DNA of 64,000 bases from NCBI GenBank assembly GCA_905221605.1, contig CAJNDS010002222.1:55283-119282 (forward strand). Direction: 5' to 3'. Shown one piece after another: positions 1 to 10,300 of the stretch. This DNA comes from Symbiodinium natans. Taxonomy: Eukaryota > Sar > Dinophyceae > Suessiales > Symbiodiniaceae. Position numbers and translations under genes: made by a program. The number at the start of each line of letters is the position of its first letter. The first letter of the stretch is position 1. The notes beneath the pieces were generated by a model. It did not search any database, was not told where the DNA came from, and worked only from the letters and a program-made list of their open reading frames with translations.

Positions 1-939
1 GATTTAGAGATGCGAACCCTAATCCCTAAACCCTAAACCCTAATGGCCATCTGCAGACTCGAGTGAAGCCTTTTCCTAAACCCAAAACCTTAAGGCCCCT
101 AACACCTCAACCTAAGCCCCAAAAACCCCCAACCCAAAGCCTTAAGCCCCTAAACCCTAAGCCTTCACCCCATAAGCCCCACGCCCGTTGCAACCCAAAC
201 CCTGGTGTCCCCCAAGCCCTCAACCTTCACCTCTACAAGTTCTTGAACCTATTAAAACCTAGATGCCCTGACCCTAGACCCTAGACCCTAAACCCTAAAC
301 CCTAAACCCTAAACCCTAAACCCTAAACCCTAAACCCTAAACCCTAAACCCTAAACCCTAAACCCTAAACCCTAGACCCTAAACCCTAAACCCTAAACCC
401 TAAACCCCGTAGACGCGCCCAGGAGCCTTGTAAACCCCGTAGACGCCTGCACGGGCTTCCTTTCTTGACTCTGGCTTGGGTCCTGAGGCTTTATGACTCA
501 TAATGCAAAAACCTCAGCCCTAAACCCTGAACCCTAAGCCCTAAACCCTAAGCCTTAAACCCTAAGCCTTAAACCCTAAGCCCTAAGCCCTAAGCCCTAG
601 CCCTAAACCCTAAACCCTAAACCCTAAACCCTTAGAACCGTCAACCCCTGAGTCCACAAACAGGATTCGGGATTGTCGGGCCAGTGGAGTTTGCCGCAAG
701 AGCCGAGGATCCTCGGCCCGAATCCCCCGGACGCGACGCCCGAAGTCCTACAACCCTAAGCCCGAAGCCCTCAAACTCCGAAGTGCTGGGTGAGGCTTTA
801 GGGTTTAGGGTTTGGGGTTTGGGGTTTAGGGTTTAGGGTTTAGGGTTTGGGGTTTAGGGTTTGGGGCCCTAAAGCCCTAAAACCCTGAACCCTCAAAGCT
901 CTCAGCCCCTGCAATAACCCCTTCTCGCATCCCTGGTAG
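1..939. repeat. Degenerate interstitial telomere-like region
   Basis: Mostly CCCTAAA heptamers with many one-base variants; the purest run is about 279-404. Orientation flips to TTTAGGG near 793-866. No exon could be supported here; a short open stretch near 662-750 is not recognisable. Confidence 0.85.
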
Positions 940-998
940 GCTTGGTGACATCCCTTGCACTGGGCGACGACGGCCACAAGGCCGAACCAGCCCGTCTA
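940..998 (+). CDS. WD40 exon
   Basis: Encodes VTSLALGDDGHKAEPARL from 945; acceptor GGTAG at 935-939, donor GT at 999. It ends in phase 0 and joins in phase 0 to the exon at 1604, completing a strand-turn-strand of one blade. Confidence 0.6.
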
Positions 999-3900
999 GT
1001 TGGGGTTTGGGGTTTGGGTTTAGGGTTTGGGGTTTAGGGTTTGGGGTTTGGGGTTTGGGGTTTGGGGTTCAGGGTTTAGGGTTGGGGTTTGGGGCTTCGG
1101 GTTTCGGATATTTTTGGGTGAGCTTTGGGGCTTAGTGCTTTAGTCTCGGGGTTGTAGGGTTGTCGGGTGAAGTGGTTTAGGGGTTCGGGGGGGTTTTGGG
1201 CTTAGGGGTTTGGGGCTCCGCGTGTAGGGGTTTAGGGTTCACAGCTTCAGGGGTTTCAGGATCTTGGTGTTACCCTTGAGCTAGAACACCCCCCCCCCCC
1301 CCCAAAAGAAAAAAAGTAGCTCTGGCCAAGGCAAACCCTAAAACCCGAAATCCTAAACCATAAACTTTAAACCCTAAACCCTAAACCCTAAACCCTAAAC
1401 CGTTACCCTAAACCCTAAACCCTAAACCCTAAACCCTAAACCCTAAACCCTAAACCCTAAACCCTAAACCCTAAACCCTAAACCCTAAACCCTAAACCCT
1501 AAACCCTAAACCCTAAACCCTAAACCCTAAACCCTAAACCCTACCCCTAAACCCTTGGCATATGTCTGGGGGTTTCAGGGCTTGATGGGTTGCCCTACTG
1601 CAGGTGGCCAGCACCTCACGGGATGGCCGAGTGGCAGCCTGGCTTCAGCCCTGAAAGTCACAAAAATTCGACTCGTGGTTAGGGTTTAGGGTTTGGAGTT
1701 TCGGGTTTAGGGTTCAGGGTTTAGGTTTCTTGCAGCTTTTTAGGGATTAGGGTTCAGGGTTCAGGGTTCAAAACCCTCCTAAACCAGCTCAGGACCGCAA
1801 AACCCTGAGCAAAGCCTGCAACCCCACACGCTGTACCGTAAGGACCCAAGCAAGCCGTAGGGCCTATAGGCCTTAGACCCTAGCCCTAAACCCCAAACCC
1901 CAAACCCTAAACCCTAAACCCGAAACCCTAAACCCTAAGCCTAAACCCTAAACCCTAAACCCTAAACCTTAAACCCTAGCCCTAAACCCTAAGCCCAAGA
2001 AAGCTCGCACCTGGCCTGCGTACTCAGACGGCAGGGGGGGGTATCCAGAAAGTCGGACTCCCTTAGGCGCTCACGCGTGCCGATTTTCAAAACCACGTTT
2101 AGGGTTTAGGGTTTAGGGTTTAGGGTTTCGGGTTTAGGGTTTAGGGTTTAGGGTTTATAGGGGGCTCCCGGGTGGAAGGGAGGGTTTCGGGCCCACATAG
2201 TTGTGCAGAGTACGAGATTCCAGACAGGGTCGGGTGGGTGGGGGCTCTGGTTCATTGTGGGTTCGGGGGTTCGGGCGCAGGCTCCGCCCTGGTGTGGCTT
2301 AGGGTGGGTTTAGGGTTTGGGGTTGAGGGTGAGGCTTCCAGGTTTAGGGCTTTCACTCTCCCCCCCCCCCCCGCGTGGTTCATGGCGGGTTTATGACTTG
2401 CCCTCCCTTTGTAGGGGGCCGCATCCCTAAACCCTTAAAACCCACCATTTAAAGGATGGGTTTAGGGTTTAGGGTTTAGGGTTTAGGGTTTAGGGATATA
2501 GACCCTATTGCGGTTTTAGGGCGATGTCGGCAAGGTGATCTTCGACACCAACGCCGGGATGTGGCCTTCCTGCAAGATCTCGGACATCGAGGCAACTGCG
2601 GGAAAATGGCTACCCGCACCTGAACTACCCCAGGGGTTTGGGGTTTAGGGTTCTAGGGTTTAGGGTTTAGGGTTTAGGGTTTAGGGTTTAGGGTCTTGGC
2701 TCGTGACATCTACTTACTGCTCCTTGGAAGATGTCCTCACTTTCGGCTCCGGGGTGATATGTGCGAGGGAGGTCCGGTTGCTACGTTTGTTGGTCTATTC
2801 GTCGCATCTGTCTTGGTCGCATGACTACAGCCCAGCATGTCGTAGATTTTTTCCCGGGTGCAAGTCCAGGCAACCCGAAACTCTAAACCCTAAACCCGAA
2901 ACCCTGAACCCTGAACCCTAAACCCTGAACCCTAAACCCTAGTCGTATGTGGCCTCTTGGCCGTCATGCTTGGCATTCGAACGTGTCACAGCTACGGCTG
3001 AGGGCTGCAGGGAACCCTCACCCCTAAACCCTAATCCCTAAACCCTAAACCCAATACCCAAAACCCTAAACCCTAAACCCTAACCCCTAAACCCTAAACC
3101 CTAAATCCTCACCCCGGCCAGGATGCCGCTGCAGGATACAGCGTTTGCCAAGCCATTTGGAGTGGCGCAGCTGCAACGACCTGCCCTAAACACGTCGCGC
3201 CTGAGGCGCCTTCGAAACGTAGACCTTAAACCCTAAGCCCTAAACCCTAAACGGCCCTAAACCCGAAACCCTAAGCCCTAAACCCTAAGCCCTAAACCCT
3301 CATCACATGTCATAAGCAGAAGCCCTCAATCTTGCAGGTTGGTATCAGGGCTCCGCTATAAACATGGAAGACTCAGAATGAGAGTTCTATCTGGGGCCGA
3401 AAGGGAAGGGGGGAGGGGGGGGGGAGTGATGCTGCAGGCATTAGGGCACCTAAACCCTAAACCCTAAACCCTAGTATGGTGGCCCCCTTGTGGGCAAAGT
3501 GCTGTTCACTGAAGGTGGCCCAGAAGAGGTCCTGTCAGCTGGAGACGACTACTGCGTGAAGCGCTGGGACATTAGGCGGGGCATCAAAGAAGCCGTGAAC
3601 CCTAAACCCTAAACCCTACACCCCACACCCTAAACCCTAAACCCTACACCCTACACCCCACACCCTAAACCCTAAACCCTAAGACCTCGCCGCCCCAACC
3701 TACCAATGGATCCCAGGGTGGAAGCCATGAAAGGCTGGGGATATTTTGCACCCCAAACTCCCTAAACCCTGAAAAGACATCTGGCAACAGCATAGGTGGC
3801 AGTGGGTCTTTGAAGGGGAGCTTTTCAGGGAGGAAGCAGGGCTTAGGGTTTGGGGTTTGGGGTTTAGGGTTTAGGGTTTAGGGTTTAGGGTTTAGGGTTT

Positions 3901-6319
3901 AGGGTTTAGGGTTTAGGGCTAAGGGTGCCAGGAATCAGCGCGAACCGCCTTTGGCCAGCTACATGGGCCATACCTCGTGTGCCAGGGCCTCATCGGGACA
4001 GTGGTGGGCCCCAACCCTCGCGGCTTGTGGGCTTTCGGGTCACCCGAAAACCCTAAACCTAAACCCTAAACCCTAAACCCTAAACCCTAAATAAACCCGA
4101 GGAAGGTCCCGAAGCCTCCTCCCCCCCCCCCCCCCTTCCCAAAGGGGATGGAAGTGACAAGGAGGTTGGGGAGCTTTTTCGACCTGGAAGTTTAGGGTTT
4201 CGGGTTTTGGGCTTGGCCCTCAGCCGGGGTTGTGGTTTTGCTTGCTACATCGCTCTAGACCATCTTAACCCTAAATCCCATGCCCCAAACCCTAAACCCC
4301 AAGCTAAACCCCAAACCCTAGACCGGCTAGGGCTAATTTGGGGAGATAGACAGGCCCCCTCCCGCTCCCCTTTCCCCCTTGCCAACTCACCACTGAAGCC
4401 CCATAGAAAACGAGTTCCTGAGTCCCCCCAAAGAACCCCAATTTTAGGGTTTGGGGTTTAGGGTTTAGGATTTGGGGTTTAGGGTTTGGGGTTTAGGGTT
4501 TAGGGTTGGGCGTTATGGTTCGGAGTTTGGGACTTCGGGATTGGGCCTGGGGGTTAGGGGTCCGGGTGTACGGCTGGAGCTTTAGGGCACCCTCTCATGT
4601 CACAAAGCCAAAGCAAAAGCAGGGTTTAGGGTTTAGGGTTTAGGGTTTAGGGTTTAGGGTTTAGGGTTTAGGGTTTAGGGTTTAGCAAGTCAGGTTCGGA
4701 GTTTGGCGCTGTCTCCCGATGGCCTCATGTTCGCCTCTGGCGCGAATGACAGCCTCCTGCACCGCATGCAGAAGCAGCGTGAAGCTATTCGGGTGGGTTT
4801 CCTCAAATACGGGTACCCCCTTGGTGGTTCCGTCTATAATGATTGCAAGATTTTCTTTGGGGTATCCCTAAACCCTAAACCCTAAACCCTAAACCCTAAA
4901 CCCTAAACCCTTTTTTTTGGAACAACCACCATTTTGATATTCAGAGGTTTGCCGGTTTACGGGCTTCCTGGTGAGTTTACGTCCTAGCCCGCCAAACCCT
5001 AGGGCTCCAAATACGTAGCCCAAAGTAGGTAGTATCTTTTACCGGCTTTAGAAACCCTAAACCCTAAACCCTAAACCCTAAACCCTAAACCCTAAACCCT
5101 AAACCCTAAACCCTAAACCCTAAACCCTAAACCCTAAACCCTAAACCTACTTACAGGCTTTAGACCCCAATGTAGGTATTATTTGTATACTTGGAGCCCT
5201 AGAGAGAAGGTACCCCGACTTGGACAGGAAGCATGCTCAAATCAAGCCCCAAAAGCATCCAAACCTAGGCTCCGTCCGCATCTGGGCCTTAGATCCCGTT
5301 GAGTTCAGGACCGCACGCTCTTCGGGTTCAGGGTTCAGGGTTTTTAGGGTTTGGGATTAGGGTTTTTAGGGTTTTAGGAAGGGTTTAGGGTTCGGGTTTA
5401 GGGTTTTTATTGTTTCTGGGCTTGCTAGGTTTTTTATTTTTTTTGGGGGGGGGGGGTTTAGGGGTTGGGGTTTGGGGGCTTTAGGGTTTTTGCGTTTCCG
5501 CTTGCAAGTTTTTATTCGAACGGGCTACGGGATTTGTCGATAATCAGCTGATAAGTGTTAAAAGGTTTGGTATATTTTGGGGTATAGGGTTTCAGGGTTG
5601 AAGGGGTTTAGGGCTACCCTAAACCCCGAACCCTAAACCCCAAACCCTAAACAACCTACCTAAACCCCAAACCCGAAACCCTAAGCCCTAAACCCTAAAC
5701 CCTATACCTTGGCGCTTTCAGGAGTCTAGGGCCCTAAACCATCCGAAGCCCCAAAGCCCACGTGCCACCCCAAAGTCCGGAAGCTTGGAGCTCAAAACCT
5801 TGGAGCTCTAAAGCCCGGGAGCTCCAAAACCCCAGGGTTTAGGGTTTAGGGTTTAGGGTTTAGGGTTTAGGGTTTAGGGTTTAGGGTTTAGGGTTTAGGG
5901 TTTAGGGTTTAGGGTTTAGGGTTTAGGGCTAGGGTGTTTAGAGTCAGGCAGCTTTTGCAGGCAGGAGTGGACGGGGGTTTGAGGGTTTCGGAAGGGGGTT
6001 CCAGGTTCTTTGCAAGCTTCAGGATTTAGGGCTTAAGGCTCTTGAGCTTTCAGGTTGACCCTATTTTTGTTTTTTGGGTTTAGGGTTTAGGGTTTAGGGT
6101 TTAGGGTTTAGGGTTTAGGGGGGGGGGGGGTTCGGGTTCTTGAGGTTAGGGTTTAAGGTTTAGGTTTTTTCGGTGAGTAGGGTTTATAGGGTTTAGTGTT
6201 TTGTTCTTGACAGGGTTTAGGGTTCGCTTTCAAGGTTTTGTTGTCGTGAATCGTTCTCCAGGAATGCTTCCGCGATCACGGAAAGTGGCGAGAAGGTCAC
6301 CGCCAAGAGCAAGGGTTAA
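940..6319 (+). CDS. WD40-repeat protein gene, 3' part (multi-exon)
   Basis: Exons supported: 940-998, 1604-1642 (3' end uncertain), 2520-2591, 3475-3594, 4694-4792 and a last exon at 6262-6319. They encode beta-propeller blade fragments: VTSLALGDDG joining in phase 0 to VASTSRDGRVAAW, then VLSAGDDYCVKRWDIRRG, then VRSLALSPDGLMFASGAND. These match the WD40 pattern of V-x-S-x-A-x-SPDG, a hydrophobic-S/T-A/G-S/G turn, and a closing W. The propeller is probably a protein-interaction scaffold; which WD40 family (cytoskeletal, ciliary or other) cannot be told. The 5' end is not visible and may lie before the window. Exons are separated by telomere-like arrays. Some blades are incomplete, so exons are probably missing from this model. 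Confidence 0.65.
1374..1552. repeat. (CCCTAAA)n array
   Basis: About 25 nearly perfect heptamers between the WD40 exons at 940-998 / 1604 and so inside an intron. Confidence 0.95.
1604..1642 (+). CDS. WD40 exon
   Basis: Follows CTGCAG at 1603 and encodes VASTSRDGRVAAW, the DG...W end of a WD40 blade. The 3' boundary is uncertain; a stop follows in the same frame at 1649. Confidence 0.6.
2520..2591 (+). CDS. Probable exon of the WD40 gene
   Basis: Acceptor TTTTAG at 2519, then 24 codons beginning GDVGKVIFDTNAG and ending at a GC donor. GC-rich and open, in contrast to the telomere-like DNA on both sides; phase 0 at both ends. It shows no clear WD40 signature itself, so membership is inferred from position. 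Confidence 0.45.
3475..3594 (+). CDS. WD40 exon
   Basis: Forty codons with VLSAGDDYCVKRWDIRRG, a full WD40 blade end with D-x-x-V-x-x-W-D. Acceptor CCTAG at 3474, donor GT at 3595, phase 0 to phase 0. Confidence 0.7.
4694..4792 (+). CDS. WD40 exon
   Basis: Thirty-three codons with VRSLALSPDGLMFASGAND, the most typical WD40 motif in the window. Acceptor TCAG at 4693, GT donor at 4793, phase 0 to 0. The end (SLLHRMQKQREAIR) is helical and charged, perhaps leaving the propeller. Confidence 0.7.
5052..5145. repeat. (CCCTAAA)n array
   Basis: About 13 perfect heptamers, followed at 5834-5930 by a similar array in the opposite (TTTAGGG) orientation; the DNA between holds no supportable exon. Confidence 0.95.
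5834..5930. repeat. (TTTAGGG)n array
   Basis: About 13 perfect heptamers in the orientation opposite to the array at 5052-5145. Confidence 0.95.
6262..6319 (+). CDS. Probable last exon of the WD40 gene
   Basis: After TCTCCAG at 6261 a GC-rich island reads NASAITESGEKVTAKSKG and stops at TAA 6317-6319. The alternative phase (ECFRDHGKW..., stop further on) joins the preceding exon directly in phase 0, so the reading frame of the C-terminus is unresolved. Terminal status is inferred. Confidence 0.4.
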
Positions 6320-7327
6320 GGACCCCAGGCCCTAGATCCTAGAATACGCAGACCCATAGTCTGGTCTTTCGTGGGGGTTCTTGCTGTAGAAGCGCGTGAA
6401 GCCACCTCTCGGGCAGGCATCCGACAATTTGTAGGCTTTGGGGCTCGTGAGGTACAAAGCTCATGGGATCTTGCCTTGGACCCCTAAGGTTGTACCCTTG
6501 GGTTTGGGGACCCTTAAGTCCAAGATCCTCTAAGGGAGTATACTACTATTTGCTTAAGAACCTCCAAGCAATTAAGGAACAACATAATAATCCCTATATT
6601 ACCTGATGAGGAAGAATCTTTTTTATTTGTTTGGGGGTTCTTAGGCAATTGGTAGTATCAGGGCCGTGTTGGGAGTAGATTAAGGTGCAACCTTGTGGGG
6701 TACAACCTTGGGGGGTACGACTCTTCCGAAGGGGTTTAGGGTTTAGGGTTTAGGGTTTAGGGTATATAAGCTAGGTGGGACTTAACTACAACTTTATCAC
6801 TTTATAAGTTTAGGGTTCCTCTAATTTCACATTAAAAGAGCTAAAAGTTAAAAACTTTTATTAGAGAGCTAAACAGCAACCAAAAAAGAATGCCTATTTA
6901 AAGACCCATACGAAGGGACCAATGTATCTAACTTCTGTTCGGCTCCCGGGGCAATCCCAAACCGGAAACCCCTATCCTAAAGCCTCGAACCCTAGACCCT
7001 AACACCTAAAACGCTGTGCCCAACACTAAACCCTGAACCCTAAACCCTAGACCCTAAACCCCTGTGTCTTTTGGGGGACTGGAAGCTTAGAGCGGAGTAG
7101 ACGGGTCTTTCTACGGACACTCCGTCCAGAAAGGGAGCCCATGCTCCCAGCCTCAACCCTAGGCCCCCGAAACCTTGAAGCAAAACCGAACCCGAAGCTT
7201 AGAGTTTAGGGTTTAGGGTTGAGGGTTCAGGGTTCAGGGTTCAGGGTTCAGGGTTCAGGGGCCCTGGCCTCGACCCTCTGTGCCCCACAACACAACACCA
7301 AGCCTCCCCGAAATCACATCTTGGGAG
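6320..7327. other. Spacer between the WD40 and Calx-beta genes
   Basis: Contains the fold-back element at 6540-6659, short telomere-like runs (about 6730-6762, 7201-7260) and an AT-rich stretch near 6780-6900. No exon, no recognisable promoter and no spliced-leader-like sequence were seen. Confidence 0.5.
6540..6659. mobile_element. MITE-like fold-back element, TTGCTTAAGAACC family
   Basis: Terminal inverted repeats: TACTACTATTTGCTTAAGAA at the left and its imperfect complement (TTCTTAGGCAATTGGTAGTA) at the right, with an AT-rich middle. Related ends occur at 12248-12334, about 34999-35028, 45571-45668 and 46832-46912. No ORF; non-autonomous. Confidence 0.65.
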
Positions 7328-7369
7328 GTCAGCGATCTCCTAACGCAGCTCAAAGAGCGGCGGGAGCAG
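7328..7369 (+). CDS. Calx-beta gene, helical linker exon
   Basis: VSDLLTQLKERREQ, a charged helix like the one before Calx-beta 1 in exchangers. GC donor at 7370. First exon recognised; no start codon placed. Confidence 0.45.
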
Positions 7370-10300
7370 GCAATTGTTTTTTTTTTAACTTAACGTAAAT
7401 CAGACTTGTAGGTTGGAATGTTCCTCCTTATACAAACAGTTCTTACTCGGGATTCTAGTTATTATAATCCCTACCAAAGGCGTCAGTGAGGTTTTCTTTC
7501 CATTTGCCAACAGCCAGAGATTGGAAACCCTGCCATCATCTATCCCTCGCTCGTTCGTTCGTTCGAGAGAGAGAGAGAGAGAGAGAGACACAACAACAGC
7601 AATAAACAAGACTTCGGGCGACCCCTTTGGGGGTTACGTGCACAGAAAGGAAGCCAAGAAGGAAGGAAGGAAGGAGGGAAGGCAGGACCAAGAGAGCCAA
7701 CTAAAATCCCAAGACTCCAAATCCTAAACCCTAGAATCGAAGCTTTAGACAGGAAGAGGGGCCGAGAGAGTTCCCTACTTAAACCCCAATGCACCAAACC
7801 CGAATTCCTAAATCGAAGCATCAAGCAGGAACAGGGACCAAAAAAGCCCCCAAGCCCCAAAACTCTAACCCCTCAATCGAAAGACTAAACAACCCCAAGC
7901 TCTGCACCCTAAACCCTCAAACCCTCAAACCTCAACCCTCAACCGCTTCACCCTGGTTCAACCCATGCAACCCTCACGCCTCAATCCCTCAAAATCCCTC
8001 ACCCTGCCCCTTCAAGCCGACCTGCAACGCTCAACCCTCAACCCCAAACCTCAACCCCAACCGCTAAACCGCTAACCCAAAAAACCCTCAACCCTCAACC
8101 CTAAACCCTAAACCCTAAACCCTAAACCCTAAACCCTAAACCCTAACCCTAAACCCTAAACCCTAAACCCTAAACCCTAAACCCTAAACCCTAAACCCTA
8201 AACCCTAAACCCTAAACCCTACCTCTGAAGCGCAAAGCTGGCGAAGGTGATCGAGCTGGTCCACGCCGGCGAGGGCGACCCGGCTGAGGTTCGGGAGCTC
8301 AATGAGGCGCCACTTGCAGGGGTTCAAAATCCTTATTTAGGGTTCAAAAACCTTAGTTTTAAAGTTTCGGCCTGCCAAAAATAAAACCCGGAAAGAGCAT
8401 TAACGGTCCTTAATTTAATGGCGGTGAGTTTTTTTTCCGGGCTTGTAACAGGCACGGGGGGGTCCCTCCGCGACAAACGTTTGTAACAGACCTGCCGTGT
8501 CCGCGACAACCCTCCCCGCGACAAGGCTACAACCCCCCCCCCCCCGACAAGACAGCAATACCATTGAATTTTCTCATTGCCAATCTCGATGCGACCTTGA
8601 TGCGTGTCTGCAGCAACTTTCACTCTAAGTCCGCGACAAGGCCTGCGACAGGGCGCGACATACCCGCGACAAGCCGCGCGACTGCTCGAGCCAGCAGGTG
8701 CCCATCCGTAGGACAACCTTGAACGAGAAGCCCAGGGTTTATATTTACAGGGTTCAGGCTTTAATGGCTCTCCGGTAAAATCCCTGCGGTCCCTAAACCC
8801 TTCATCCGAAACCCCAACCCTAAACCTAAACCCTTTACCCTTAAGCCTTACAAAACCCAACTAAGAAAATTGGGTTCAAAGTAGCGGCGCGACAAAGGTA
8901 NNNNNNNNNNNNNNNNNNNNNNNNNNNNNNNNNNNNNNNNNNNNNNNNNNNNNNNNNNNNNNNNNNNNNNNNNNNNNNNNNNNNNNNNNNNNNNNNNNNN
9001 CCTAAACCCTAAAGCCTAAAGCCTAAAGCCTAAAGCCTAAAGCCTAAAGCCTAAAGCCTAAAGCCTAAAGCCTAAAGCCTAAAGCCTAAAGCCTAAAGCC
9101 TAAAGCCAAGGCCAGCCAAAGATCGAGAGCGCTGCGTCTTCAGCTTTGTGATGATGTCGGTGGCATGCATGGAGAACTGCGGCCATGCACCCGCCTGAGA
9201 GGGTTTTAGGTTTAGGGTTTAGGGTTTAGGGTTTAGGGTTTAGGGTTTAGGGTTTAGGGTTTAGGGTTTAGGGTTTTGGAGTACTGTACTTTAATATTTT
9301 TGGTTTCTGGGTTATGATTATAGGTACTTGGACCTAGAAAGTATATGTTTTTTTTTCCAGGGTCTAGTGTAAAGTAGGGGAGAGCTTTAGGGCTGTTGGG
9401 TGTTAGGGTTTTGGGGGTTTGGGAGTTTATGGTTTTGGGCTTTAGGGTTTTAGGGTTGTAGGGTTTCAGGGTTTCAGGGTTTTAGGTCTTTAGGGTTTTA
9501 GGGTTTTATAAGGGCTTTAGGGCTTTAGGGTTTTAGGGTTTTAGGGTTTTAGGGTTTTAGGATTTTAGGGTTTTGGCGGTTTTGGGGGTTTAAGGTTTGA
9601 GGCTTGAGGGGGTTTTGGGGTTTTAGGGTACAGGTCTAGGGGTGTAGGGTTTTAGGTTTTTGGGTGGTAGGGCTCTGGGGGTTTGGGGGTTTAGGGTTTT
9701 AGGATTTAGGCTTTTGAATTTCTTTTAGGGTGTAGGGTTTAGGGTTTCAGGGTGTCAGGGTTTATGGTTTCGCGGTTCTGTTTTGAGCGTTGGGTTGTTT
9801 TGGGGTTTTAGGGTTTCAGGGCTTTTGGGTCCAGGTTTTTGGGGGTTTAGTAACCTCCCTGAACCCGACCCCCCCCTCAAAAAGCTCTATAAACCCGGCA
9901 GTCCCAGTATGTGACCCCCCCCCCCCCCCCCCCCCCCCGACACCCCTCCCCCCCCCCCCTGCCCTGCCACCCCCAAACCCCTCACTAAACCCCTAAACCC
10001 CAGACAACCCTGAACCCGAAACCCTAGCCCCCTCCCTTCAGGACCCCATAACCCGAAGTCCCCTTGAGGTGGAGGTCGTGGTTACTCGGACCGGGCTCCT
10101 CCACTTTCCCGCCAGCATCGCTTATAGGAGCCCCTTCGTTCATGGTTTAGAGGGTAGAAGGTTTAGGGTTTAGGGTTTATAGGGTTTGCGGTTTGGGGTG
10201 CCCTGAGTCTTTTCCTATTCTTGGGGGGGGGGGGGGGTGGTTGGGTCTTTTTGGGCTTTTGAGGTGGTGTTGAGGGTTTAGGGTTTAGGGTTATTAAGTG

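Noticed and set aside
8333-8860. Minus-strand 175-codon open frame
   Set aside because: Overlies the CGCGACAA-rich region, has no recognisable motif, and all supported genes are on the other strand.
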